This document shows, piece by piece, positions 43,275 to 52,557 of a stretch of 64,000 bases of DNA. The notes beneath the pieces were generated by a model that was given only the letters and a program-made list of their open reading frames with translations, was not told the origin of the DNA and searched no databases. Source of the DNA: an uncultured Campylobacter sp. (GTDB lineage Bacteria; Campylobacterota; Campylobacteria; Campylobacterales; Campylobacteraceae); assembly GCA_945873855.1 (NCBI GenBank), contig CAMCEN010000009.1:1-64000 (forward strand), read 5' to 3'. The translations under genes and the position numbers were made by a program. Each line of letters begins with the position of its first letter. Within the stretch, counting starts at the first letter, position 1.

Positions 43275-43280
43275 TAGAAT
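43275..43280 (+). promoter_or_regulatory. Possible -10 box (TAGAAT) of ybaB operon
   Basis: TTTTAGCTAGAATTGCGCC precedes ybaB by about 40 nt. TAGAAT also occurs at the same position before the OmpA-family gene. The hexamer is also the core of the palindromic repeat. Confidence 0.4.
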
Positions 43281-43319
43281 TGCGCCGTTAAACTCTAAAA
43301 TTTTTAAGGAATTTTCAAA

Positions 43320-43637
43320 ATGTTTGAGAATATGGATCTTAGTAAAATGAGCGAAATGATAAGCTCTGTTAAAGAAAAGGTAGAAGCTTATGAAAGCGAA
43401 GTAGCAAACAAAATCTACGAAGCAAAAGCAGGTGGTGGAATGATATCTGTAAAAATCAACGGCAATAGCGAAATTCAAGATATAGATATCGACGATGAGC
43501 TACTTAGCGACAAACAAAGCTTACAAATACTACTAATTAGCGCAGTAAATGACGCAATCGCGCTAGCAAACGAAGAAAAGAAAAAAGGCGCCGCACAGGC
43601 CTTTGGGCTAGGCGGACTTGGAGGTTTTGGATTATGA
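43320..43637 (+). CDS. YbaB/EbfC-family nucleoid-associated protein
   Basis: 105 aa. Begins MFENMDLSKMSEMISSVKEK, then the conserved core AGGGMISVKINGNSEIQDI and the LLISAVNDAIALAN helix, with a Gly-rich tail. The dimer binds DNA. AAGGA lies 9 nt before ATG 43320. Its stop overlaps the next gene as ATGA. Confidence 0.93.
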   Translation: MFENMDLSKMSEMISSVKEKVEAYESEVANKIYEAKAGGGMISVKINGNSEIQDIDIDDELLSDKQSLQILLISAVNDAIALANEEKKKGAAQAFGLGGLGGFGL

Positions 43638-44773
43638 AATTTTTAGCATTTTTATTAGCATTTGTAGCCCTTAGCTTTGCTGCGCCACGCCCGACAGCTG
43701 AGGATTTACAGATCTGCTATGAGAAAAACAAGGTCTCGCAGTTTGATTATCACGGGCATGTAGCAGTAGCACTAACAGCAAATCTCGCTGCTGTAATCGC
43801 AGATGATAACAAAACTCTAGCACCAGTTGATTATATCAAGCACGACCCGTATCTTGGGCTATATTTAGTCAAAATTCCCACTACAATGATAGCTCCCTTT
43901 ATGATGAATGAAAAAGATCTTAAAATAGATACTTGGGTAAATGTTTTAGATGCCAATGTTACAGCTATGGGACATGTAAAAGCCCTTAGTGCTAATCTTG
44001 GCGAGTTTGACGAACTAAGCTTTGAGGCACCAAAGACTGGCATATTGCTCTGCGACTGCTGTCAAATGGTAGGTATCGCAAAGGGCGCAGATAAGTTTAT
44101 TGGCTCACGCTACTTACGCCACTTTATCAAGCATGAAGATGTTTATTACGGCGATATTGGCACGGTTTTTGATAGTGTCAATGAAAAACTGATTGTAAAA
44201 AGCGTTTATCCTTTTGGTCCAGCTAGCGACAAGCTTCAAGCAGGCGATATAGTAAAAGCAGTAAATGACATGATACCACGCGATTTAAGGGAGCTAAATG
44301 AGAGTGTGCTTTTTGCTGAAAAAGGCGAGATTTTACGCTTTGAGATTGAAAGAAATGGCAAAAAGCAAATCATAAATGTAAGCCTGCCAGGCGATAATAA
44401 GCAGTTTTTTGACAGCAATGCTACAATGATAAATCTTGCAGATATTAACTTTGATAGTAATGTTACAAAGCCAGAGGTAAATGCTACAAAAATTCCACTA
44501 CCAGATAAAAAAGAGGTAAAAAAACCAGTAGTAAAAGACAATCTCTACACAGCCTACGGCTTTAGCGTGGGTAAAGATATGAGAATAACAAGGATAAAAG
44601 CTGACTCACCGGCCGCAAAAGCTGGGCTAGAAAGAGGCGATCTTATCATGCAAGTAGGCAAAGAGCCTATCAAAAATGCTCAAACTTTAGAGCGCAAATT
44701 AAGCAATGGTAGGCTAAATCATCTTTTGGTTGAGAGAAAAGATTTTCAGTTTTTTGTAAGAATTCGCAAGTAA
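43634..44773 (+). CDS. Secreted PDZ-domain protein
   Basis: 379 aa with a signal peptide (1-16). The middle has a first PDZ-like part (SVYPFGPASDKLQAGDIVKA, about 192-250). The C-terminus has a clear second PDZ (ITRIKADSPAAKAGLERGDL, about 318-378). No Ser/His protease triad was found, so it is probably a scaffold or sensor rather than an HtrA enzyme. The ICYEKNKVSQFDYHGHVAVA start and a CDCCQMVGI Cys cluster recur in Campylobacter homologues next to ybaB and ispA. Coupled to ybaB by a 4-nt overlap. Confidence 0.82.
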   Translation: MKFLAFLLAFVALSFAAPRPTAEDLQICYEKNKVSQFDYHGHVAVALTANLAAVIADDNKTLAPVDYIKHDPYLGLYLVKIPTTMIAPFMMNEKDLKIDTWVNVLDANVTAMGHVKALSANLGEFDELSFEAPKTGILLCDCCQMVGIAKGADKFIGSRYLRHFIKHEDVYYGDIGTVFDSVNEKLIVKSVYPFGPASDKLQAGDIVKAVNDMIPRDLRELNESVLFAEKGEILRFEIERNGKKQIINVSLPGDNKQFFDSNATMINLADINFDSNVTKPEVNATKIPLPDKKEVKKPVVKDNLYTAYGFSVGKDMRITRIKADSPAAKAGLERGDLIMQVGKEPIKNAQTLERKLSNGRLNHLLVERKDFQFFVRIRK

Positions 44774-44861
44774 ATCTAGAATTCCTAGGATATTTTTGCT
44801 AGGAATTCTAGATTTAGGAATTCTAGAATTCCTGAGTGATTTTTTCTAGGAATTCTAGATT
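44774..44861. repeat. Palindrome cluster between PDZ gene and ispA
   Basis: Four copies (CTAGAATTCCTAGG, CTAGGAATTCTAGATTTAGG, GAATTCTAGAATTCC, CTAGGAATTCTAGATT) fill the 120-nt gap. They alternate in orientation and can fold into a long hairpin. Confidence 0.88.
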
Positions 44862-44893
44862 TTGGGTATTTTTATGATTTAAAAAGGACAAAT

Positions 44894-45721
44894 ATGAGTT
44901 TTTCAGATTATTTTAACGAGCATATCCCAAGCGTGGAGAGCTTTCATCCGCATTTTGATGAGGCTTTGGGCTGGATTTTAAAAGCTGGTGGCAAGCACTT
45001 TCGCGCTCAGCTAATGCTAAGCTGCGCTGGCGAACTGGGTATGAAAAATATCCACGATGCTTATCCAGTAGCCCTTGGCATTGAGCTAATTCATGCTTAC
45101 TCGCTTATCCACGATGATTTGCCTGCTATGGACAATGCTGATTTACGCCGTGGCGTAGAAAGCGTTCACAAAAAATTTGGGCAAACTACTGCGATTTTAG
45201 TAGGTGATGGACTAAACACTCACGCATTTTATGAGATTTCACGCTGCGAACTAAGCTACAAAAAACGCTGTAAAATCATAGAAATTCTAGCCAAAAACGC
45301 TGGTATAAAAGGTATGATTATAGGTCAGGCGATTGATTGTGAGTTTGAGGGCAAAAGCCTAAATGAGAAAAAACTGCGCTTTTTACACGAGCATAAAACA
45401 GGCGCACTAATAGCAGCTTGCATACAAATCGCAGCCATCTTAGCAGAGCGCAAACACAAAAAAGAATACCACGACCTAGGGCTTGATCTAGGGCTTGCAT
45501 TTCAAATAAACGATGATATAATAGACGCCACAGCTAGCGAGCAAGATGCTGGCAAGCCAGTAGCACACGACATAGCAAAAAACTCATTTGTAAATCTACT
45601 AGGACTTGAAGGCGCTAGAAGCGAGCTAAAAAGTCTGCGTGAAAAAATCATCAAAAAGGCCGCCAAACTAGGCGTAGGAGTCAGCATAGCAGAGCTTATG
45701 CAAACATATATAAAGGGCTAA
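44894..45721 (+). CDS. ispA: Farnesyl diphosphate synthase (polyprenyl synthetase)
   Basis: 275 aa. First Asp-rich motif DDLPAMDNADLRRG, second motif FQINDDIIDATAS, with GGKHFRAQLML and AILVGDGLNTHAF. It condenses IPP and DMAPP to FPP, the precursor of undecaprenyl and quinone chains. AAAAGGAC precedes ATG 44894. In the ybaB-PDZ-ispA-tkt order known from C. jejuni. Confidence 0.95.
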   Translation: MSFSDYFNEHIPSVESFHPHFDEALGWILKAGGKHFRAQLMLSCAGELGMKNIHDAYPVALGIELIHAYSLIHDDLPAMDNADLRRGVESVHKKFGQTTAILVGDGLNTHAFYEISRCELSYKKRCKIIEILAKNAGIKGMIIGQAIDCEFEGKSLNEKKLRFLHEHKTGALIAACIQIAAILAERKHKKEYHDLGLDLGLAFQINDDIIDATASEQDAGKPVAHDIAKNSFVNLLGLEGARSELKSLREKIIKKAAKLGVGVSIAELMQTYIKG

Positions 45722-45722
45722 A

Positions 45723-47606
45723 ATGTTTAACAAAATGTCAAACGAACTGCGTTTTTTGTGTGCCGATATGGTAGAAAAGGCAAACTCAGGCCACCCAGGC
45801 GCACCTATGGGACTAGCTGAGATCATCACAGCACTTAGTGGCAACTTACGCCATAATCCAAAAAATCCAAACTGGCTAAACCGCGATAGACTAGTCTTTA
45901 GTGGCGGTCATGCTAGCAGCTTGGTTTATGCTTTTTTATATCTTAGCGGCTATGATCTTAGCATGGATGATCTAAAAGCCTTTCGTCAGCTAGGCTCAAA
46001 AACCCCAGGTCATCCTGAAATCACTACCCCAGGCGTGGAAATTGCCACTGGCCCACTAGGTCAAGGCGTAGCAAACGCAGTAGGGCTTGCCATGGCAGCA
46101 AAAAGCGCAGCAAGCTTGCTTGGAGATGATATTATAAATCACAAGGTTTATTGCCTTTGTGGAGATGGGGACTTACAAGAGGGCATTAGCTACGAGGCTT
46201 GCGCGCTTGCAGGACATCACAGACTAGATAATCTAGTGTTAATCTACGACTCAAATCGCATCACTATAGAAGGCGATACAAATGTAGCTTGGAGTGAAAA
46301 TGTAAAGGCTAGATTTGAAGCTCAGGGCTTTGAAGTAGCTATTATAAACGGCCACTGCGAAGATGAAATAAAACTAGCATTTAGTAAACAAAAAGAAAAG
46401 CCTTATCTAATCATCGCAAATACAGTAATCGCAAAAGGTGCTTTAGATCTTGAGGGCAGCCACAAAGCCCACGGCGCACCGCTTGGAGCAGAGCTTTTAG
46501 CCAAGGCAAAAGAAGCAGCTGGTATAAAGGGCGATTTTAGCGTGAGCGAAGATGTACTTTTTGCCTTTAGAGCTATGGGAGAAAAAGGCGAGCTAGCAAA
46601 CGCTAAATGGGATGAGCAAGTAAAAAATGCTGAAAAAAAAGAGCTTTTAGATTCTTTATTAAAGCCTGATTTTAGCAAGATTTCTTGGCCTGATTTTAAA
46701 GGGCAAAAAATCGCCACCAGAGATAGCAATCACAAAATCTTAAATGCTATTAGTGCATCTTTGCCTGGCTTTTTAGGCGGCAGTGCTGATCTAGCACCTA
46801 GCAATAAAACCGAACTAAGTGGTGCAGGCGACTTCCCGGCTGGCAAAAACTTGCACTTTGGCATTAGAGAACACGCAATGGGCGCAATCACAAATGCTTA
46901 TGCACGCTATGGGTTATTTTTGCCGTTTTGCGCTACATTTTTTGTATTTAGCGACTATATGCGAGCTTCGGTTCGCATGGCAGCGCTTATGGGCTTAAAA
47001 GAGTTTTTTGTTTGGACGCATGATAGCATAGGAGTGGGTGAAGATGGACCTACGCACGAGCCAGTTGAGCAGCTAAGCTCACTTCGTGCTATGCCAAATC
47101 TTTTTGTATTCCGCCCAGCTAGCGGCGTAGAAAACACTCTTTGCTGGCAAAAAGCCTTGGGGCTAAACGCACCATCGGCTTTTGTGCTCTCTCGCCAAGG
47201 ACTAGAGGCTACGCCTGAGGCTGCATTTGGCAGCGTAGAAAATGGCGCATACTTGCTAAAAGAGAGTAAAAACGCACAAATTACCTTGCTAGCAAGCGGC
47301 AGTGAGGTAGAGCTTTGCCTAAAAGCCTCTGATTTGTTAGCTAAAGAGGGTGTGGTGGCAAATGTAGTTAGCGCACCTTGCTTTGAGCTTTTTGAGAGCC
47401 AAGATAAGAGCTACAAATCTAGAATTCTTACTGGCAAAGTGCTAGCAGTAGAAGCAGCTAGCGCCGTAGAGTGGTATAAATACGCCCATGATGTGCTTGG
47501 TATGAGTACTTTTGGCGAAAGTGGTAAGGCTGAGAAATTATTTGAGCATTTTGGCTTTAGCCCTGAAAATGTAGCCAAAAAAGCAAAAGAGCTTTTGGAT
47601 AAATAG
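45723..47606 (+). CDS. tkt: Transketolase
   Basis: 627 aa. N-terminal thiamine-diphosphate site: MVEKANSGHPGAPMGLAEI and CGDGDLQEGISYEA. Middle domain: FGIREHAMGAITNAYA and DSIGVGEDGPTHEPVEQL. It links the non-oxidative pentose phosphate path to glycolysis intermediates. Starts 1 nt after the ispA stop. A palindrome half in frame near 47418-47430 encodes SYKSRILTG in the C-terminal domain. Confidence 0.97.
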   Translation: MFNKMSNELRFLCADMVEKANSGHPGAPMGLAEIITALSGNLRHNPKNPNWLNRDRLVFSGGHASSLVYAFLYLSGYDLSMDDLKAFRQLGSKTPGHPEITTPGVEIATGPLGQGVANAVGLAMAAKSAASLLGDDIINHKVYCLCGDGDLQEGISYEACALAGHHRLDNLVLIYDSNRITIEGDTNVAWSENVKARFEAQGFEVAIINGHCEDEIKLAFSKQKEKPYLIIANTVIAKGALDLEGSHKAHGAPLGAELLAKAKEAAGIKGDFSVSEDVLFAFRAMGEKGELANAKWDEQVKNAEKKELLDSLLKPDFSKISWPDFKGQKIATRDSNHKILNAISASLPGFLGGSADLAPSNKTELSGAGDFPAGKNLHFGIREHAMGAITNAYARYGLFLPFCATFFVFSDYMRASVRMAALMGLKEFFVWTHDSIGVGEDGPTHEPVEQLSSLRAMPNLFVFRPASGVENTLCWQKALGLNAPSAFVLSRQGLEATPEAAFGSVENGAYLLKESKNAQITLLASGSEVELCLKASDLLAKEGVVANVVSAPCFELFESQDKSYKSRILTGKVLAVEAASAVEWYKYAHDVLGMSTFGESGKAEKLFEHFGFSPENVAKKAKELLDK

Positions 47607-48637
47607 TGATAGAAAAATATAAGAAATTTTTGCTTGTTTTTGTTGCTTTGCTTTTTTGCGCCAGTGTTATATACACTGGTGGCTTTATCTGGGCAAATAG
47701 CCTAGAAAACGGCACAAGTGGCTATTTTGTTAAAAATTTATTATTAGAAAACACAAAAGATAGACCTCGTATCATAATTGAAAGTGGTTCAAACTCGCAG
47801 CATGGAATAAACTCGCTGATGATAGAAAAAGAGCTAGGTCAACTTACTTTAAATATGGCTCATCACGCTGGTTATCCACTATACCTAAAATTTTACCACC
47901 TTTTGCATAACTTAAACAAAGACGATGTAATAATCTTGCCGTTAGAATACAACTACTACACTAGAAAAGAGCATAAAATAGAAACTTCTGTCTTGGATGA
48001 ACTAGTTGCAAATACTAAATCTTATTTTAATAATTTACCTCTTAGTAAAAAAATAACTATACTAACTCAAATTAACTCAAATCAAACATTAAAACCATAT
48101 AAGGATGTTTTTAACCATATAAAACAACAACTTTTTTGCTCAAATTGTAATTTTGATGCTAAAAAAGAAAGCAATAAACTTCTTCATGCTGGCGAAAGAG
48201 GTGATGTAAATTACACAGCACTTTTAAATAATGGTCTAGATCTCTCAAAAAGAGATGACAACAAGGGATTTACTTGTCAAGAATATATTATGTTTGGAGA
48301 TGAAATCAACTCAGATTTTGCTAATGATCTTAAGCTGCTAAAAAAAATTAGCAAAGAAACTGGAGCAAAATTTATTTTTACATATCCTGCTCTGGCTGGT
48401 AAAAATTGCTTTGATTTTAGCACCCCACAAGGCAAAAAGCTAAAATCATTAATAGAACAAATTAAACCTCTTGTTGAATCTTATGGTTTTCTTTTTATTG
48501 GCAATCCTTTTGATAGCTATTTCCCAAATAATATGCTAAATACATACTGGCATATAGATGAAAAGGCAAGAGATATTAGAACCAAAAGGCTTATTGAAGA
48601 GTTAAAAAAGACAGGGCTTTTCAACACTAACAAATAA
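47606..48637 (+). CDS. Membrane-anchored SGNH/DltD-like protein, partner of MBOAT
   Basis: 343 aa. One N-terminal membrane helix (about 7-28), then a periplasmic domain. The first block IIIESGSNSQHGINS fits the nucleophile loop of SGNH/DltD/AlgX-like acyl handlers (Ser in GSNS). The last block YWHIDEKARDIRTKRL resembles the His block, but the Asp usual three residues before the His is Thr. It starts at GTG 47606, overlapping the tkt stop (TAGTG). It is followed by an MBOAT gene, and such pairs O-acetylate peptidoglycan, alginate or other glycans. Substrate unknown. AT-richer than tkt, with no palindromes, which hints at later insertion behind tkt. Confidence 0.7.
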   Translation: MIEKYKKFLLVFVALLFCASVIYTGGFIWANSLENGTSGYFVKNLLLENTKDRPRIIIESGSNSQHGINSLMIEKELGQLTLNMAHHAGYPLYLKFYHLLHNLNKDDVIILPLEYNYYTRKEHKIETSVLDELVANTKSYFNNLPLSKKITILTQINSNQTLKPYKDVFNHIKQQLFCSNCNFDAKKESNKLLHAGERGDVNYTALLNNGLDLSKRDDNKGFTCQEYIMFGDEINSDFANDLKLLKKISKETGAKFIFTYPALAGKNCFDFSTPQGKKLKSLIEQIKPLVESYGFLFIGNPFDSYFPNNMLNTYWHIDEKARDIRTKRLIEELKKTGLFNTNK

Positions 48638-48669
48638 GAAAATTTTACGCTTTCAATGCAAGGATAATT

Positions 48670-50142
48670 ATGCTTTTTACTACCTTTGATTTTATTTTTA
48701 TATATTTACCTATTGTTTTTACGATTTATTTTATTTTAAACAAATTACGACTTATTCGTCTTGGTATAGCATTTTTGGCTGTGGCGAGTATATTTTTTTA
48801 TGGATATTGGAACTATATTTATGTCCCTCTCATCATCGCAAGTTTTACTTTTAACTTCTTTGTGGGCTCAAAGCTATGTGCAATTGCTACTAAGCTTGAA
48901 GGACAAGAAAAGGCTAAAAAACCAAAGGGCTTTCTAACTTTTGGAATTTTAGCAAATATCACCTTGCTGGGGTACTATAAATACACTGATTTTTTTATAG
49001 AAAACTTTAATGGTATTTTTGGCAGTTCTGTGCCTATTATGCATGTGATTTTGCCACTTGGTATTAGCTTTTTTACCTTCACACAGATTGCTTTTTTGGT
49101 AGATTGCTACCGTGGCTTTGTGCGTGAAAGAAGCTTTATAAACTACGCTCTTTTTGTTACTTATTTTCCGCATCTGCTTGCTGGTCCTATCATACATCAT
49201 GCTGAGATGATGCCTCAGTTTGCTAACCTTCGCCGAAAAAAAATTCACTACAAAAATATAAGCTTTGGTCTATTTTTATTTTGTGTGGGGCTATTTAAAA
49301 AAGTAGTAATTGCTGATTTTTTTGCTCGCTTTGCTACTTATGGCTTTGATACTAGCACCACACTTAGCATGGCTGAGGCGTGGATTAGCTCACTATCTTA
49401 TACCTTTCAGCTATATTTTGATTTTAGTGGCTATACTGATATGGCAATAGGCATTTCTTACATGTTTAATATTGTCTTGCCATTTAACTTTAACTCACCT
49501 TATAAAGCTACTAGCATTGGCGATTTTTGGCATAGGTGGCATATGACACTATCTCGCTTTTTGCGCGATTATATCTATATCCCTCTTGGCGGTAATAGAG
49601 TGGGCGAGACTAGGCTTTATACAAATTTATTGATGGTATTTTTAATAGGTGGAATTTGGCATGGTGCTGGTTGGACTTTTGTAGTATGGGGATGTATGCA
49701 TGGCATTGGTATTGTGATTTCTCGCTATTATAGCTTGCACTTTAAAAAGCTAAATAAGTTTTTAGCTTGGTTTTTAACCTTTAACTTTGTAAATATTGCT
49801 TGGATATTTTTTAGAGCAAATGATATGAATAGCGCATTTAAAGTACTTGGGGCTATGTTTGATTTCACAAATATGAAGTTTGGTGTAGAGTTTGTGAGAT
49901 TTGTAAATTCTACCTTTGGTATTGTTGATAATATAGAAAGATTTAAAGTAGCAAATGCTTCTATGTGGGGTGTTTTGCTTCTTGCGCTTATAGTCTGCGT
50001 ATTTGCTAAAAACTCGCAAGAAATGATGGAACGTTCTCGCTTTGATTGGCGAACAGCTCTATTTTTGTGCTTTTTGCTGATTTGTTCGTTTTTTGCTACT
50101 CGCAGCGTAGTAGAGTCTCAGTTTTTATATTTTAATTTCTAA
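48670..50142 (+). CDS. MBOAT-family membrane O-acyltransferase (AlgI/PatA/DltB type)
   Basis: 490 aa, about ten to twelve membrane helices. The MBOAT core has FPHLLAGPIIHHAEMMPQF, SYTFQLYFDFSGYTDMAIG, FWHRWHMTLSRFLRDYIYIP and the active His in LIGGIWHGAGWTFVVWG. It moves acyl groups (commonly acetyl) across the membrane to the SGNH partner upstream. Target could be peptidoglycan, a capsule or lipooligosaccharide, or a lipid-linked glycan; the neighbouring pglB makes a glycan role worth considering. AAGGAT precedes ATG 48670. Ends 11 nt from the convergent pglB. Confidence 0.9.
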   Translation: MLFTTFDFIFIYLPIVFTIYFILNKLRLIRLGIAFLAVASIFFYGYWNYIYVPLIIASFTFNFFVGSKLCAIATKLEGQEKAKKPKGFLTFGILANITLLGYYKYTDFFIENFNGIFGSSVPIMHVILPLGISFFTFTQIAFLVDCYRGFVRERSFINYALFVTYFPHLLAGPIIHHAEMMPQFANLRRKKIHYKNISFGLFLFCVGLFKKVVIADFFARFATYGFDTSTTLSMAEAWISSLSYTFQLYFDFSGYTDMAIGISYMFNIVLPFNFNSPYKATSIGDFWHRWHMTLSRFLRDYIYIPLGGNRVGETRLYTNLLMVFLIGGIWHGAGWTFVVWGCMHGIGIVISRYYSLHFKKLNKFLAWFLTFNFVNIAWIFFRANDMNSAFKVLGAMFDFTNMKFGVEFVRFVNSTFGIVDNIERFKVANASMWGVLLLALIVCVFAKNSQEMMERSRFDWRTALFLCFLLICSFFATRSVVESQFLYFNF

Positions 50143-50153
50143 AAGATATTAAA

Positions 50154-52430
50154 TTATTTTAGCACCTTATATACCTTCATTGCTGGATCTAAAATGACTG
50201 GCTCAAAGAGCTTTTTATCATAATTTTCTAGCACAAAAAGCTGTATATAGCTAGATGCAAAGCTCTTGCTATCCATGATAAGAAAACGCCCATAGTCATT
50301 CATAAAAATCACAAAAAGCTCAGCAGAGCTGTTCATCCAAGCAGAGCTTACCTTTAGCTTACCATTTTCATATGAGGTAGTAAAATATGTGTTTATATCA
50401 TAGCCCTCGCCACCATAGTTTATTCTGCCAAGCCCAAGGTCTATTACAAGCTCTCCACCACCAAGCCTTATTATATCTCCATCTCTACTAAAGCTCTCAG
50501 AGCTGATAAACACGCCATCTCCATAGCTTTTACCATCACGCAAATCAAGATTACTAAACTTACTAACCACACTTAAAATTCCATGCATCCTATCAGGCAG
50601 CACAAAATACACATCACGACTAGGCTCAGGGGTCTTAAAACTCTCATCATTTAGCGAAAATAAAAACTCATTTACATCACTAGCATTGTAGTCTTTCATC
50701 ATCCAGCCAAGATTTGAGCTAGTAGGACGCTTTTTATTAAATCCACGCTCAGTATACTCCACCTCTAGCCTAGCTATATTTGCAGCTATGTTCTGAGGGC
50801 TACTTAGTGCTAGACTTACAGCAAAGTTATCAGCGCCTAAGTGCTTGCCGCCATCGATCAAGGTCTTTACATCACTATAAAAGCGAATTGCATATCCATA
50901 ATCCCACCACGCAAGGGCGTAATCCTCTCTACTCGCTATGTTTTTTAGCTCATTTAGCACCCTCACCTCACTAGCAGCAAAGACGCTAAAAGGCTTGTAA
51001 ACATAAATATGAGCAAGGCTTGGCATAATAGCAAGGCTAGCACAGGCAAAAATCAGCCACTGCTGTGCTCTATAAAAATAAAATACAAAAATACAAAGCA
51101 AAGCAAAAACAGCCGCCACTACCCAAAAATGTAAGCTAAACTTGGCAAAGTCACCTAAAATCCACACCCCCACAAAAAGACTAAAAAGCAAAATAGCTAA
51201 AAATATAAGCTTTAGCTTTCTAGAATTCCTTAAACTTTTGCTAGATAAAAAAGCACCTAGTCTAAGTGCCAAAAAATCTAGAAAAAAGCCAAAGCCAAGT
51301 GCCATTACAGGCACTGCGTAAATGGTAAATCTAAGCCCTCCTTTTAGTGCTAAAAAGCCAAGGGCTAACATAGGCAAAGCAAAAAGCAAAGCTCTATAAT
51401 GAAAGCACGCAATAGCGTAGCCAAGCACACTAGCTACAAAAACAGCAACCGAGCTGGAAATGCGCTGCGCAAAAAGATCAAGTGGTGGGGTATTGCTCTC
51501 CATTATGGTCTGATTTACATTGAAAAAATAAAAATCCTGCCCGCTGCTTTCTGCTAAATCTCTAAAAATATAAAACTTTAGATTAAACCAAAAAGGATTA
51601 AAACCACCAAAAAAGCCAAAAAGTAGCACACAAACTACGCATAGTCCCCATAAAATAGCCCTGCGCTCTAAAAGCTCAGGACGAATCTGCGCTGCTATGC
51701 AAAGTAACAAAATCAGCCCCAAGCGCAAAAACTCGCTAAAAGCACAAAGCGCAATAAGCATAAGCGAAATAGCAAAATACCCCTCGCTCTCACGCCTGCG
51801 ATAAATTAGCACAAAAAACGCAAAAAGAGCTAAAAAAGCAAGATTTAGGTTTATACTAGATGGATACCACCACATATTTGCTAGCATCGCAAGGGACGCG
51901 ATAAGTGAACCAAAACGCAGCCTAAGCACAAGTCGCACCAAGCCCCAAAGCACAAAGCACGGCAGTACGATAGTAAGCATATCAGTATCATAATATCCTG
52001 CCATGGTGCGGTTATAGTAGCTATTTGCCACCACAGCTATAAAAGCAGCCACAACACCAGCTCTAGCCACGCCCAAATCACGACACACTAGCACCAAAGG
52101 TAGCACAATAAAGGAGCTAAGAGCCGTGCTAAGATAAATCATCACACTCTCTAGCTTAAAGCCAGTAATACTAACTATAAAAGCACTAAGCGCTGAGAGT
52201 GGCGAGCCATAGAAGCTAAGGTCATTTGGCTGGTGAAAGCCAGCTAGCATATCCCTAGCACCCTCAGCAAATGCATATCCGTCATTTGTGCTAATCATCA
52301 GCTCATTATCCCAGCTAAACTGAGCAAAGTCCTGCGCCCACAGCACCCACTCAAACCTACACAAAACACCAAAAATAAAAGCTGCTAGTGTAAGCCAAAA
52401 AACATAACTTTTATAAAAACTTTTTATCAT
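50154..52430 (-). CDS. pglB: PglB oligosaccharyltransferase (STT3 family)
   Basis: 758 aa, a little longer than C. jejuni PglB (713). The catalytic Asp region STNDGYAFAEGARD (D50), the DTD loop GYYDTDML, and NVNQTIME of loop 5 are present. The sequon-binding WWDYG is at 508-512 and an MxxI element (MHGI) follows. About thirteen membrane helices precede a periplasmic C-terminal domain. It transfers lipid-linked glycan to Asn in D/E-X-N-X-S/T sequons. No other pgl gene adjoins it, unlike the C. jejuni cluster. A palindrome half in frame near 51218-51232 encodes LRNSRK in a cytoplasmic loop. Confidence 0.93.
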   Translation of the reverse strand: MIKSFYKSYVFWLTLAAFIFGVLCRFEWVLWAQDFAQFSWDNELMISTNDGYAFAEGARDMLAGFHQPNDLSFYGSPLSALSAFIVSITGFKLESVMIYLSTALSSFIVLPLVLVCRDLGVARAGVVAAFIAVVANSYYNRTMAGYYDTDMLTIVLPCFVLWGLVRLVLRLRFGSLIASLAMLANMWWYPSSINLNLAFLALFAFFVLIYRRRESEGYFAISLMLIALCAFSEFLRLGLILLLCIAAQIRPELLERRAILWGLCVVCVLLFGFFGGFNPFWFNLKFYIFRDLAESSGQDFYFFNVNQTIMESNTPPLDLFAQRISSSVAVFVASVLGYAIACFHYRALLFALPMLALGFLALKGGLRFTIYAVPVMALGFGFFLDFLALRLGAFLSSKSLRNSRKLKLIFLAILLFSLFVGVWILGDFAKFSLHFWVVAAVFALLCIFVFYFYRAQQWLIFACASLAIMPSLAHIYVYKPFSVFAASEVRVLNELKNIASREDYALAWWDYGYAIRFYSDVKTLIDGGKHLGADNFAVSLALSSPQNIAANIARLEVEYTERGFNKKRPTSSNLGWMMKDYNASDVNEFLFSLNDESFKTPEPSRDVYFVLPDRMHGILSVVSKFSNLDLRDGKSYGDGVFISSESFSRDGDIIRLGGGELVIDLGLGRINYGGEGYDINTYFTTSYENGKLKVSSAWMNSSAELFVIFMNDYGRFLIMDSKSFASSYIQLFVLENYDKKLFEPVILDPAMKVYKVLK

Positions 52431-52455
52431 CTTTTTTCTCTAAAATAAAAATTTG

Positions 52456-52552
52456 TTCTAGAATTCCCAGGAATTCTAGAATTCATTGTGAAAAAATCTA
52501 GAATTCATTGTAAAAGTTCTAGAATTCCTAAGAATTCTAGAACTTTTTAGTT
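52456..52552. repeat. Palindrome cluster upstream of pglB
   Basis: Four copies are joined by CATTGTGAAAAAAT and CATTGTAAAAGTT linkers, giving a near-duplicate pair (TCTAGAATTCATTGTGAAA/TCTAGAATTCATTGTAAAA). It lies between the end of the kinase-like gene and the pglB start. Confidence 0.88.
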
Positions 52553-52557
52553 CTTTG

